Assembly (NCBI RefSeq): GCF_000011225.1
Contig: NC_004432.1
Span: 186,001-250,000 of the forward strand
Source: Malacoplasma penetrans HF-2
Lineage (GTDB): Bacteria; Bacillota_I; Bacilli_A; Mycoplasmatales; Mycoplasmoidaceae
Direction of reading: 5' to 3'
Length of the DNA stretch: 64,000 bases
Part shown: piece after piece, positions 22,836 through 33,402 of the stretch
How positions within the stretch are numbered: position 1 is the stretch's first letter
How the letters are laid out: each line of letters opens with the position of its first letter
The notes under the pieces: generated by a model
The model's input: the letters and a program-made list of their open reading frames with translations, nothing else
The model's database searches: none
Told to the model about the DNA's origin: nothing
Translations under genes and position numbers: made by a program

Positions 22836-24209
22836 ATGAAATTAAGTTTAAAGAAAATCAAAAAAATCCTTTTATCATCTGCTTTTGGATTAGCTACTTT
22901 AACTTTAGCTAGTTGTGCTCCCTCTATTTCAAGTGTTGGAATTGGTGTATATCAGTTATGAGCAAAATATAATAGTTTAGATAGTTATATTACAAACAAC
23001 TCATCTAATGCTTTGAAATGAATTTCTCAAAGAACAATATCTTTAGCATTTGAGTTAAAAAATAAATCAACTAATAAAGCTGTTTATGAATTTGGGACAG
23101 CTTGAATTTATGCAAAAGAAGCAAATCAAGGTTCAAATGACTTTAGTTATTATTTGGCTACAAATATGCATGTACTTTCAAATCTAAATAGTTTGAATAA
23201 TACAACAACAAGATATGAAGTTTCTAAAAATGGTATTAAAACAGAGTTACCACAATATGAATTACAAAGTATTTATTTTAATTTTATAAGTGATGATAAT
23301 GTTTCAAGTTTGAATAGAAATAATGATGGTTCTTTAGACTATTTATGATCTGATGGAACTTTAATAGATACAACATATATTAAATTGGAAACTAAAGATG
23401 TTTCAATTGCATACACAGCAATTGGAAATAATTTAGTAGCAAACTCAAGTTCTTTGTATGTGAATCCTTATACAAATAGTCAAATAACTAATCCATCAAT
23501 TGATTTTGGATTAATTAAGATAGATTTCTCAAATGTTAAAGATCAAAAAAATAAAGACTCAGCAAATAATAATGATGATTATATTACTGTTGAAAATTTC
23601 TTAAAAACTTATGACAGTAATCCAACTAAATTTAAATCTTCTAATCAAATTGATTATAGTGAAACATTTTATATGGGTGGTTTTCCAGAAGCATCTCTTA
23701 GTTGAAAACCAAATAGAAATTCAGCATGAATAGGATTAACAAATATTAAATTATCTGAAGAAAATGAATTTGTTGCATTAGCATATGATAACACTATTGA
23801 CTATATAGATTTATCTTCTCCCATGGGGCCAATGCCTGAAGTTGGTAGTATAGATTATGTCACTAGACAAAGTAATGGGAATAATAATATAGATGCAAAC
23901 TGATATAGAAATGTAGCAAAAGAATTAATAATAGGAGCAGGTAACTTAGGTGGTGGAGCTTCTGGAAGCATGTTTATTTCACAAGATTCAAATGGTCAAT
24001 TTGCAGTTCTAGGGATTTACTGAGGAATTTATGGATATTCTATGACTTCAGGAATTAGTTATAGCTATGGTGTAGTAGATTTATTAAAAGCAGATTCTTA
24101 TAGTTACACTATAGAAGAAAGAGGGATTAAATATAACTATACATTTCCTTCATACAATGTTTTAGATTCTATTAAAACTCAATTAAACATAACTCCAACT
24201 TACATTTAG
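22836..24209 (+). CDS. DUF31-family putative serine protease lipoprotein (457 aa)
   Basis: The N-terminus is a lipoprotein signal (basic KLSLKKIKK, hydrophobic core, lipobox TLASC with Cys27), so it should be anchored on the outer face. Six or more TGA-Trp codons are read through. A trypsin-like triad typical of DUF31 is visible: His112 in ATNMHVL, Asp223 in PSIDFGLIKIDF and Ser376 in GGGASGSMF. Known DUF31 members include the Mycoplasma immunoglobulin protease MIP, which works with MIB to cleave IgG. No MIB partner is present here, so the substrate is open. The triad is intact, so activity is plausible. Confidence 0.85.
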
Positions 24210-24225
24210 TTAATGGAGTTTTTAT
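24191..24225 (+). terminator. Terminator overlapping the DUF31 stop codon
   Basis: AACTCCA (24191-24197) pairs with TGGAGTT (24214-24220), with a further ACT/AGT inner pairing and T-rich sequence after. The loop contains the stop codon. Confidence 0.6.
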
Positions 24226-24311
24226 TTTGATTATTTAAGAAATTAAATAATATATTTAAAATCATTTAACATAACTTAAAATTAATTATTAAATTGTTTA
24301 TTATATAGATT

Positions 24312-26162
24312 ATGAAAAAATATGATTGTTTAGTAATTGGTGCAGGTCATGCAGGTTTAGAAGCTGCTTTTATATTGGCTAAAAAAAAATATAAAGTAGC
24401 TTTATTTGTACTAGATAAAAAATTAGTAGGAAATATGCCTTGCAACCCATCTATTGGTGGTCCTGCTAAAGGTATAGTAACTAGAGAAATTGATGCATTA
24501 GGTGGAATGCAGGCAATAGCTGCTGATAATACTCAATTGCAAATGAAATTATTAAATTCATCTAAGGGTGCTGGAACTTGGGCTTTAAGAGCACAAATTG
24601 ATAAACTTGAATACTCAAAATGATTTTTAAATAGAATTGAAGAAAATGAATACATTGATTTAATTGATAAAGAAGTAAACTCAATTAAATTTGTTAACCA
24701 AAAAGTGTGTGGCGTATATACTGTAGATAATCAATTTTTTGAATCTAATTATTTAATTGTTACTACTGGTACTTTTTTAGATTCATCAATTCATATCGGG
24801 CATAAAGTTATTAAAAAAGGACCAGATGATTTTAATGGATCATATCTATTAGCTAAACAAATTAAAGAATTAGATTTTCAAACTATAAGATTAAAAACTG
24901 GAACTCCTCCAAGAATATTAAAAAATAGTATTGATTATTCAAAACTTCAAATAGAACCAGGAACTAATAAAAAATATAGTTTCTCTCACTTTGATAGAAA
25001 GTTTTTAGATTTTAATAAACAAGAAGTTTGTTACTTAGCTTTTACAAATAATAAAATCCATGAAATCATTAACAATAATTTAGATAAATCTGCAATGTAT
25101 AGTGGTTTTATTACAGGAACTGGACCAAGATATTGTCCTTCTATTGAAGATAAAGTTGTAAGATTCAATGATAAAGAAAGACATCAACTATTTGTAGAAC
25201 CTGAATCTAAACATTTAGACACAATTTATTTAGGTGGATTATCTTCTTCATTGCCAGAAGATGTCCAAGAACAAATTGTTAAAAACATAGTTGGGTTTGA
25301 AAATGCAGTTATTAAAAAATATGCATATGCTATAGAATATGATGCAATCAATCCTATTCAACTTTATCCAACACTAGAAACTAAAAAAATTAAGGGTTTA
25401 TTTTTTGCTGGACAAATTAATGGGACAAGTGGATATGAAGAAGCTGCATGCCAAGGTTTAATGGCTGGAATAAATGTTTTATGTCAACTTGAGAATAGAG
25501 AACCATTAGTATTAAAAAGAAATGAAGCATATATTGGTGTATTGATCGAAGATTTGATTAATAAAGAAATTACAGATCCATATCGTTTACTTACTTCACG
25601 TGCTGAATATAGATTAGAACTAAGAAATGATAATGCAGATCAAAGGTTATTAAAATATGGATATGAATTAGGGCTAATATCTCAATCTCATTGAGATGAA
25701 TACAATAAAAATTTAGAAAACTTTAATAACACTTTAAAAGAACTAGAAACTAGTACTTTAAAGAATGTAAAAGAATTTAAATACAATTCTAGAAAAACAA
25801 ATACTACATTATATGAGATTTTAAAAAGACCTGATTATTCATTTATTGATATGGAACCATTTTTAAAAAATAAAAATACACTTGATGAATATTGAAAAGA
25901 TAAAGTAGATATCTATATTAAATATGGTGGTTACATTAAATCTCAACAAAAAATTATTAATGATACTAAAAATATAGATAATATCAAATTATCTTCAATT
26001 TCAGATTATAAAGATGTTCCAAATATTTCTTTAGAAGCAAGAGATAAATTAAATAAAGTTAAACCACTTACTTTGGGGCAAGCATCTAGAGTTAGTGGAA
26101 TTAACTTAGTGGATTTGATTAATATCAAATTGTATTTAGAAAATAAAAAGAAACAAACTTAA
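24312..26162 (+). CDS. mnmG: tRNA uridine 5-carboxymethylaminomethyl modification enzyme MnmG/GidA (616 aa)
   Basis: MnmG, with MnmE, installs the xm5 modification at U34 of certain tRNAs using FAD and tetrahydrofolate. The FAD-binding motif is at residues 10-15 (GAGHAG), followed by the family hallmarks [26 protein letters not shown] and [12 protein letters not shown]. Four TGA-Trp codons join the pieces, and 616 residues is standard for the family. The C-terminal helical domain that contacts MnmE and tRNA is present ([13 protein letters not shown]). It is monocistronic, with an own terminator. Confidence 0.97.
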
Positions 26163-26184
26163 TGTATTATTTATAAATTATTTT

Positions 26185-26218
26185 AACTTTCATAAATTTA
26201 GATTTATGAAAGTTTTTT
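26185..26218 (+). terminator. Rho-independent terminator after mnmG
   Basis: A perfect 13-pair stem (26185-26197 with 26202-26214), loop TTAG, then a T-run. Confidence 0.88.
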
Positions 26219-26248
26219 ATTTTAGCTATTTAACAAATTTAGAATTGA

Positions 26249-26271
26249 CTTAAAGTGAAGTTTAAGGTTTA
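26249..26271. promoter_or_regulatory. Putative operator, copy 1 (CTTAAA-N6-TTTAAG)
   Basis: The dyad CTTAAA-N6-TTTAAG (26249-26266) followed by GTTTA lies 68 bases before the cyclophilin-like lipoprotein. The same dyad with the same spacing and the same GTTTA flank occurs at 28566-28588 before the acetyltransferase gene. Over 22 bases the two sites agree at 19. Confidence 0.45.
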
Positions 26272-26333
26272 AAATTGGGACATAAAAAGCTTTTACTGAA
26301 GTTATTTTTTAAACAACAGAAAGAAGAAAAATT

Positions 26334-26834
26334 ATGAATAAATATTTATCTTTAATACCAACTCTTGGGTTAGGCTTATTAGCATTTGGATGTTCTAGTA
26401 ATTCAAATTCTAATAATGACAATAGCAACTCCATTGATAGTAATAATTCAGATAGTAACAATAATTGAAATAATAATGTTAAATCACTTGTTATTAATAT
26501 TAATGGGCAGCCTTTCAACACAATATTAGAATCTAATTCAACAGTTAATTCTTTTCTGAATTTGTTACCTTTATCAAATCTAAATATGAATGATTTAAAC
26601 TCAAATGAAAAATACATTTATTTATCAGAAACATTAAACACAAATACTTACAAACCTGGAATAATAAATGCTGGAGATGTAATGTTATATGGCAATAATT
26701 GCCTAGTGATTTTTTATAAAACTTTTACTTCAAATTATTCTTATTCTAAAATTGGCACAATTGAAAATGTGGATGAATTAGTAGATTTATTAGACACTAG
26801 AAATAGTGTAAATGTATCAATTGATTTTAATTAA
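26334..26834 (+). CDS. Cyclophilin-like fold lipoprotein (166 aa)
   Basis: The N-terminus is a lipoprotein signal (MNKYLSLIPTLGLGLLAFGC, lipidated Cys20), then an Asn/Ser/Asp linker to about residue 45. The rest matches the bacterial cyclophilin-like family (Cyclophil_like2): a beta-hairpin opening (SLVINING), then LNSNEKYIYLSETLNTN, GIINAGDVMLYG and CLVIFYKTF, close to what I recall for gut Firmicutes and enteric members. The biochemical role of that family is not settled; it has a cyclophilin fold but need not be a prolyl isomerase. One TGA-Trp at 26467. A lipoprotein form in a mollicute is unusual. Confidence 0.82.
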
Positions 26835-27100
26835 TTTAGTTTGTAATTTTTTATAAAAACAGTGATTGAAAACTACTAAAAACCTCTTTCAATATTTTTA
26901 TTTTTAGCACAAGTTAAATTAATACTGAAATAGTGTTTTATTATCTCTAAAAAATAGATAAAAATTACCAAATTTATTTTCTATAAAATTATTAATTTTC
27001 TTAGTTTAAATAAATAAACTAGTCTTAAAATAAATATGTTGAGATTTAAAAGATATATATAAATTTCAATATATTTTTTTTATGTATTAAAGGAGAAAAT
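26835..27100. other. Intergenic stretch without a gene
   Basis: AT-rich sequence. A weak hairpin (ATTGAAA 26865-26871 with TTTCAAT 26887-26893, 15-base loop) followed by T-rich sequence may terminate the lipoprotein gene. The 3-prime end holds the Shine-Dalgarno for the NADH oxidase. I see no reliable promoter hexamers. Confidence 0.4.
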
Positions 27101-28465
27101 ATGAAAGTAGTAGTAGTAGGTATTAACCATGCTGGTACATCAGCAATTAGAACATTGCTATCTATTAATCCAAATGCAGAAGTTGTTGCATTTGATCGTA
27201 ATAACAATATCTCATTCTTAGGATGTGGTATTGCTCTTACAGTTGGTGGGGTTGTTAAAAATACAGATGATTTATTTTATTCAAACCCTGAAGAATTAAA
27301 ATCTATGGGTGCTAAAGTATTCATGAATACTGATGTAGTAGAAGTTAATCATGAACAAAAATATGTAAAAGTTGTAGATTTAGAAACTAATGAAGAAAGA
27401 ACTGAATCTTACGACAAACTAATTTATGCTGCAGGAAGTTGACCAGTAGATTTACATTTTAAAAACCAAGATTTAAAAAATGTTGAAATTTGTAAATTAT
27501 ATCAACACGCTTTAAAGCTAATTGAAAAAGCAAACGATGATGATATCAAAAAAGTAGCAGTAGTTGGTGCTGGATACATCGGTGTTGAATTAGCAGAAGC
27601 TTATGCTGAAAAAGGTAAAGAAGTTGCTTTAATTGACTTCTTACCAAGAGTATTAGGAAATTACTATGATGAATCATTCACAAACAAATTAGAAGAATCT
27701 ATGGTTCAAAACGGTGTTTCATTACATTTAGGACAAAAAGTTAGTGAATTTGTTTCAAACTCAGAAGGTGCTGTTAAACAAGTAATTACTGATAAAGAAA
27801 CAATTGATGCAGATCTAGTAATTCTATGTACAGGATTTAAACCTAACACTGAATTATTACCAGGTCTTAAAAAGATCCAAAATGGTGCTTTAGTAGTTAA
27901 TAGAAAAGCACAAACAAGTGATCCTAACATTTATGCAATTGGTGACTGTGCTGCTATTTTTGATGCAGCTACTAAACAATACAGACATGTTGCTTTAGCT
28001 ACAAATGCTGTTAAATTAGGAATTGTTGCAGCTAGCCAAATTTCTGGATTAGAAAATGTAATTATTCCAAACATTGTAGGTACAAATGCTATTTGTGTAT
28101 TTGGATTAAAATATGCAAGTACTGGTGTTACTGAAGAAGTTGGAGCAAGATTTGGTTTAAAGAATCTTAAAACTTGTGAATACTTTGATAATGACAGACC
28201 AGAATGAATGAACACTGTTGAAAAAGTAAAAGTTAAATTAGTATATGAAGAAGATACATTAAGATTAGTTGGTGCACAAATTCTTTCATTTGGAGAATCT
28301 AACCATACTGAATGAATCTTTGCATTAGCATTAGCAATTCAATTAGGATTAAACTTATTCCAAATTGCATTTACAGATGTTTACTTCTTACCACACTTAA
28401 ACAAACCATTTAACTTTGTTCTTTCTGCAATTCTTAAATCATTAGGAATGAAATATATTAAATAA
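27101..28465 (+). CDS. nox: NADH oxidase, water-forming type (454 aa)
   Basis: This flavoenzyme oxidises NADH with oxygen and regenerates NAD+ for glycolysis. It has an N-terminal FAD motif (VVGINHAGTSAIRTL), the redox-active Cys in FLGCGIALTVGG, a second dinucleotide fold for NADH (VVGAGYIGVELAEAYAE) and the flavin-ribityl motif ATSDPNIYAIGDCAA-like (SDPNIYAIGDCA). The C-terminal dimer domain is complete. Reading TGA as Trp (27440, 28205, 28313) gives the normal length. A strong Shine-Dalgarno AAAGGAGAA precedes the ATG and a clear terminator follows. Glycine-rich, Asn-poor codon use suggests high expression. Confidence 0.95.
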
Positions 28466-28491
28466 TTAAACTTATTTAAATTAATACTCAA

Positions 28492-28519
28492 AACACACTT
28501 GATAAAAGTGTGTTTTTTT
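28492..28519 (+). terminator. Rho-independent terminator after nox
   Basis: AACACACTT (28492-28500) pairs with 28506-28514, loop GATAA, followed by seven T's. Confidence 0.9.
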
Positions 28520-28559
28520 GTTTTTTATAATTAATAATTACTAAATTTTTATTTTTTTC

Positions 28560-28589
28560 ATAAACCTTAAAGTTCACTTTAAGGTTTAT
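28560..28589. promoter_or_regulatory. Putative operator, copy 2: perfect 13-base inverted repeat
   Basis: ATAAACCTTAAAG (28560-28572) and its complement (28577-28589) flank TTCA, containing CTTAAA-N6-TTTAAG as at 26249. No T-run follows on the plus strand, and on the minus strand the downstream side reads as A's, so it is not a terminator. It lies 38 bases before the acetyltransferase ATG. Confidence 0.5.
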
Positions 28590-28627
28590 AACTTAAATAG
28601 TGTTATTAAATTTATGGAGTTTAATTT

Positions 28628-29215
28628 ATGGCAATTAAAACTAAAGAAGAATATATAAAAAAATACTCAGATACTGGAGAATGAATTAAATGAGGGGATG
28701 AAGATTATAATTTCTTATTTGAAGCAAATATAGAAGCTTATAAGATTACTTCAATCATTAATAGTGGATACCATTCTCAAAAGCACTTAAATAGTTTATT
28801 TTCAAAGTTATTTGGTTTTAAAGTTGATGAATCTGTTTTTATTCACCCTCCTTTTATGACAGACTTTGGGAAAAATATTAAGTTGGGGAAAAGATTAGCA
28901 ATTAATGCTAATTGTTGCTTCCAAGATTGAGGAGGAATAGAAATTGGTGATGATTGTCAAATAGGTCATAATGTAGTTTTAGCAACTACAAATCACCATT
29001 TAGATCCTAATAAGAGACATGATTTAATAAATAAAAAAATAGTATTAGGAAAATCTGTTTGAGTAGGATCAAATTCAGTAATTGTTGGAGGAGTTACAGT
29101 TGGAGATGGTGCAGTAATTGCAGCAGGTGCTGTTGTTACTAAAGATGTTCCAGCAAATACTGTAGTTGGTGGAGTTCCTGCAAGAATTATTAAAAAGATT
29201 GAAGTTGAAGATTAA
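28628..29215 (+). CDS. Maltose/galactoside O-acetyltransferase family protein (195 aa)
   Basis: This is a left-handed beta-helix acetyltransferase of the Maa/LacA/NodL group, which moves acetyl from acetyl-CoA to a sugar hydroxyl. Hexapeptide repeats are clear ([37 protein letters not shown]), the catalytic His sits in TTNHHLDP, and the family's end [11 protein letters not shown] is present. TGA-Trp codons (28682, 28691, 28928, 29060) must be read. The Shine-Dalgarno GGAG (28616) fits. The acceptor sugar cannot be told from sequence. It stands alone behind the dyad operator candidate. Confidence 0.88.
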
Positions 29216-29328
29216 TGAATACAAAATATTAATCTTGAATTAATATAACCTTACTTTTAAATTTATAAAAAAATTATAAATTATCATAGTATATGTTAAA
29301 GTGCTAATATATAATATAAATCTAAGTG

Positions 29329-29337
29329 TGTTATACT
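29329..29337 (+). promoter_or_regulatory. Candidate extended -10 promoter of trxA
   Basis: TG-T-TATACT (29329-29337) is an extended -10 with the ATG 34 bases downstream. A second TATAAT occurs at 29310-29315. Confidence 0.45.
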
Positions 29338-29370
29338 ACATATCTTTAGTATTTATAAAAAGGAGAATAT

Positions 29371-29691
29371 ATGAGTAGTATTAAAATTGGAAAAGATAGC
29401 AATATCGAAACTTTAATTAATCAAACAAACATCACTGTTGTTAAATATGGAGCAACTTGATGTGGTCCTTGTAAAATGCTTGCACTAGTTTTAGAAAAAC
29501 TAGCAGATGAAATGGGAGATGTTACATTTGTTGATGTAGATGTTGATGATGATGATGCAGAAATGACTGTAAAATCTAGTGAAGTATCTTCAGTTCCTTT
29601 AATGGTGTTTTACAAAAATGGTCAACCTGTAAACAGAGTTTTAGGTTTTAGACCTGAAGAAGAAATCGTAAGAATTATTGAAAGCTTATAA
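29371..29691 (+). CDS. trxA: Thioredoxin (106 aa)
   Basis: Thioredoxin reduces protein disulfides and is recharged by thioredoxin reductase (not in this window). The active site WCGPC has Cys31 and Cys34, with W30 encoded by TGA (29458), so the standard code would cut the protein at its active site. The cis-proline loop (SSVPLMVFYKNGQ) and the final helix are typical, as is 106 residues. Shine-Dalgarno AAAAGGAGAA is strong. The gene has its own promoter candidate and terminator. Confidence 0.97.
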
Positions 29692-29718
29692 TTTTAAAAA
29701 TTTCTTCTTAATAAAATT

Positions 29719-29755
29719 AATTCTTATCAATTTTTAAGTTGATAAGAATTTTTTA
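29719..29755 (+). terminator. Rho-independent terminator after trxA
   Basis: A perfect 12-pair stem (29719-29730 with 29739-29750), 8-base loop, then T's. Confidence 0.88.
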
Positions 29756-29895
29756 TTTTTACTAAATGTTTTTACTTTAACTTAATAAATATTTAAATTT
29801 GCAATCTAATATTTATTTTTTCATTCAAAAGCCATTATATTATTAAGTTAAATAGTATTTTTTATTTTACTTAACAAAGACAAATGGAGATTTAA

Positions 29896-30741
29896 ATGAC
29901 ATCTAAACTAACCATATTCAATATTGAAAAATATCAAAATTTAAATGAGATTGAAAAAGATTTATTGAAAAAAATAAATGAGAATCCAATTCAATTTTTA
30001 GACAACAATATAATTGATATTTCTAAAAGTTTTTATTCTAGCAAATCTAGTATTTCAAGACTTTCTCAAAAGATTGGTTTTAAACATTTGTCAGATATGA
30101 AATTGTATATTAGTGGAAAACTTGCAATGCAAGATTTGTACAATTTAGATAAAGAAGAATCAAATACAGAAAGTAGAATAAGAAATTTAAGAACTTATAA
30201 TATTTTTGCTATTAATGAAACTCTATCAAACATTAATATTAGTGACATAAAAAATATTTGTGCCAATATTATTAAATCAAGAAAAGTTATTTGTTATGGT
30301 TTGGGGAGTTCTTTTTTGGCAGCACAAGAACTTTCACAAAATATGTTGAAGCTAGGTATAAATTCTATTTCTATTAATGACATCCATAATTTATTATTAG
30401 CTTTATCAAGTGCTGACAAAAGTGATTTATTAGTTTTATTTTCTAAATCTGGAACAAATAAAGAAATTTCATATTCTATAAAAGTTTGTAATGAGTTAAA
30501 TATTGATGTACTTTTAATTACTTGTAATAAAGAAGTTGCAAATAGAGTTAAATACAAAATTATTATGGAAGATATCTGAAAAGATAAAAGGTTGATAGCA
30601 ACATCTTCTAAAACTTGTATGTTAGCAATTTCAGATTTACTTTATTATGAACTTTACTATATGACTGAGACTGCAGATCGAAACTTAGAAAAAGCTAATA
30701 ATTTATTAAATGGGTGAAAAGAATTCTCAAAAATTAAATAA
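29896..30741 (+). CDS. RpiR/MurR family transcriptional regulator with SIS domain (281 aa)
   Basis: The N-terminal ~80 residues are an HTH_6 domain (IIDISKSFYSSKSSISRLSQKIGFKHLSDMK split around residues 40-72). Residues about 120-250 form an SIS phosphosugar-binding domain (VICYGLGSSFLAAQELSQNM, LLVLFSKSGTNKEI). Members sense phosphosugars and control amino-sugar and sialate genes. Two or more TGA-Trp codons are read (30577, 30715). It lies just before the PTS, nanE, nagA and nagB genes, so GlcNAc-6-P or a related sugar phosphate is the likely effector; that is inference from context. Confidence 0.9.
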
Positions 30742-30778
30742 ACATTTAATTACAAAAATATTTTTTATACTTTTATTA

Positions 30779-30801
30779 AAATTGGGAATAATTCCCAATT
30801 T
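30779..30801. promoter_or_regulatory. Perfect 11-base palindrome between the regulator and the PTS gene
   Basis: AAATTGGGAAT and its complement (30779-30789, 30791-30801) are separated by a single A. No T-run follows directly, so it may be an operator for the adjacent RpiR protein or a poor terminator of its gene. A similar GGGAA/TTCCC core occurs in the terminator behind the PTS gene. Confidence 0.4.
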
Positions 30802-30964
30802 AACCATTTTTACATCTGTTTTCAAATAATCATTAATTTAAATCATAAAATGAAATTAATAAGGAGGTATTTTAATTTATCTCTAAATATTAATTTTAGA
30901 TGGATTTGATTTAATTAAATTGAAATTAAAAATAATATTTGTGATTTATTGAAAATTTTAAAAA

Positions 30965-33310
30965 ATGAATATTAAGACATGACTTCAAAAAAGTAATTCA
31001 ACTTTCTTTAATATGTTTCACTTCAAAAAAGGTGAAACAAAAAATAAAGGAAAAGTAAAAGATTTCTTTTCTCAACTTTCAAGAGGGTTAATGTTGCCAA
31101 TAGCAATATTGCCAATTGCTGGATTACTTTTGGGAATAGGAGGGGCAATAGGTGCAAATATTCCTCAAACCTCTGATCTTCAAATTCTTGCTAATATATT
31201 TAAAGCAATGAGTCAGGTAGTGTTTGATAGTTTGCCAATCTTATTCTGTGTTGCAATAACAATAACCTTTTCCAAGGACAGGGGAACAGCTGCATTTTCT
31301 TCATTACTAGCATATTTAGTTTTCTGTAGCATTCAGGTTCCTTTTATTCAAAAAGAAAATGGTCAAATTGTTTCTATTATGTGGTTTCACACAAATTTAA
31401 ATGTAGTAAGAAGTATTACTACTACATTGTTTGGATTCACTAATTTACAAACTTCTATATTTGGAGGTATACTTGTAGGCTTTTTGACTTCTTTTATTTA
31501 TAACAAAGTTTCAAAAATAAAATTACCAACAGCATTAGATTTTTTTAGTGGGATTAGATTAGTGCCAATTGTACTAATACCAGTAATTTCTTTATTAGCT
31601 GTTCTATTCTTAATATTTTGACCATGAGTGGGATATGTGATTAGTATTATTGGTCAAAATATTCAATTAGCACCATATGGAACTGGTGGATTATTATATG
31701 GAATATTAGGGCGTTCATTAATGCCTTTTGGTTTGCATCATATTCCAATTATTTTAGCTTATCAAACAGACTTTGGAGGTGTGTTATATAAACAAGATTT
31801 ATTAAATGCATTGGTAAATAATGGTGTGTCAACAGACTCAACAATTTATCAAGCTATTAACAATGCTTTTCCAGGAACTAGCATAGTTGGTGATCAAAAC
31901 ATATGAAATTTTATAAATTCATTAAGTTTTAATTCTTTACCAAATGCTGATGGAACTCAAACTCCTATATTCCAATGATTTGTTAAAAATCTTAATGTAT
32001 ATGCAGGTAAATATACTCAGGATTACCCAACTTATATGGGTGCTTGTATGGGGATTGGTGTTGCCTTAATTCTTGTTTCAAAAAAAGAAAATAGAAAAAG
32101 AGTGGCATCTGTGGTGGGTTCAGCAATGGCAGTAGCTTTCTTAACAGGAATTACTGAACCACTAGAATATACTTTCTTATTCTGTGCTGCACCACTTTAC
32201 TATTTAATTTATGTACCATTATCTGGAATTTCTTACATGCTTATGGAGTTATCACAAGCACATGTGGGAGTTGGATTTGCAAGAGGATTTATAGATTTAA
32301 TTATCTATGGAGCAATTCCTGTTGTTAAAGGTAGTAATTTCTATTGAGCATTCCCAATTGCAATAGGAGAAGGTTTAATTACAGGTTTCTCATTCTATTT
32401 CTTAATTAAAAAATTTAATTTTAGTACACCAGGAAGAAATGAAAATAATTTTGAATTAATTACTAAAAGTAAATATAAAGAAATGAAAAATATGGCTTCT
32501 TCATCTAAAAACAAGAATGAAGCACCTGAAAGAATAGCAAAACTAATATATGCACTAGGAGGTTTAGATAACATTGAAAATGTTACTGCTTGTGCAACTA
32601 GATTAAGAGTTAGTTTAAATTCTTCTGAATTAGTAAAAGTTAATGATTTCAAATCAATGGGATCTAAAGGAGAGTTTTTAAAAGATAAAGCAATACAAGT
32701 TATTTTTGGTGGTGAGGCTTCAATTTTATCTGATCAAATTAATGATGTAATAGAAGGTAATTTATCTCTTCCAAAAGATTTAAAAACAGAAAATACTGAT
32801 TTAAATAAACAAGAAAATAAAGTAGAAAATAAAAAGATTATTCCTTTTAAAGTTTTTGCCCCAGTTAATGGAAAAATCCAATATTTAGAAAATGTAGATG
32901 ATGATGTATTTAAAAATAAATTAATGGGTAATGGAGTAGCAATTTTACCAACTAGCAATAAAGTGTACTCAATATTAAGTAAAGGAAAGTTAGTTGATAT
33001 ATTTGATACTAAACATTGCTACACATTTGAATCAGAAGATAAAACAAAAATATTATTCCACATAGGAATAGATTCAGTATCTTTATCTTCAAACCCATTT
33101 AAACCTGTTTGTAAAAAAGATTCTGATGTTTCTAAAAAATCTTTAATATCTGAAATAGATTTAAATTTATTAAAAAAAGCTAAAAGTATTGCTTCACCTA
33201 TTGTTCTTCCAGAATTGTTAGAAAATCAAGAAGTAAAAATCCTAGTTAAGAATAATCAAGTAATAAAACAAGGAGATCCAATTTTAGAAATTATTGAAAA
33301 AACTAAATAG
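30965..33310 (+). CDS. PTS permease, glucose/GlcNAc type, fused EIICBA (781 aa)
   Basis: This imports and phosphorylates a sugar using phosphoenolpyruvate via HPr. EIIC (residues about 40-490) has the family hallmarks LMLPIAILPIAGLLLGIGG, PFGLHHIP and TGITEPLEYTFLF. EIIB follows with phospho-Cys543 (TACATRLRV), then a Crr-like EIIA with phospho-His699 (LFHIGIDSV). C-B-A order is that of NagE. Neighbours nanE, nagA and nagB point to GlcNAc and perhaps ManNAc as substrate. Several TGA-Trp codons join the frame. Start is ambiguous: ATG 30965 (chosen, longest open frame) or ATG 31013; neither has a good ribosome site. Confidence 0.9.
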
Positions 33311-33321
33311 GATATTAATAT

Positions 33322-33347
33322 AAACTGGGAATTGTTCCCGGTTTTTT
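33322..33347 (+). terminator. Terminator after the PTS gene
   Basis: Ten pairs (33322-33331 with 33335-33344, one wobble), TTG loop, then T's. The nanE gene follows 56 bases later, so some read-through or a separate promoter is needed. Confidence 0.8.
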
Positions 33348-33402
33348 ATTATTAGTTTATTTAAAAAGAATATCAATTTTAAAGTTATAAAATGAGGATA
33401 GT

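Noticed and set aside
26309-26617. Minus-strand frame across the cyclophilin-like lipoprotein
   Set aside because: Leu/Ser-rich mirror of the Asn/Ser linker; the plus-strand frame has a lipobox and family motifs.
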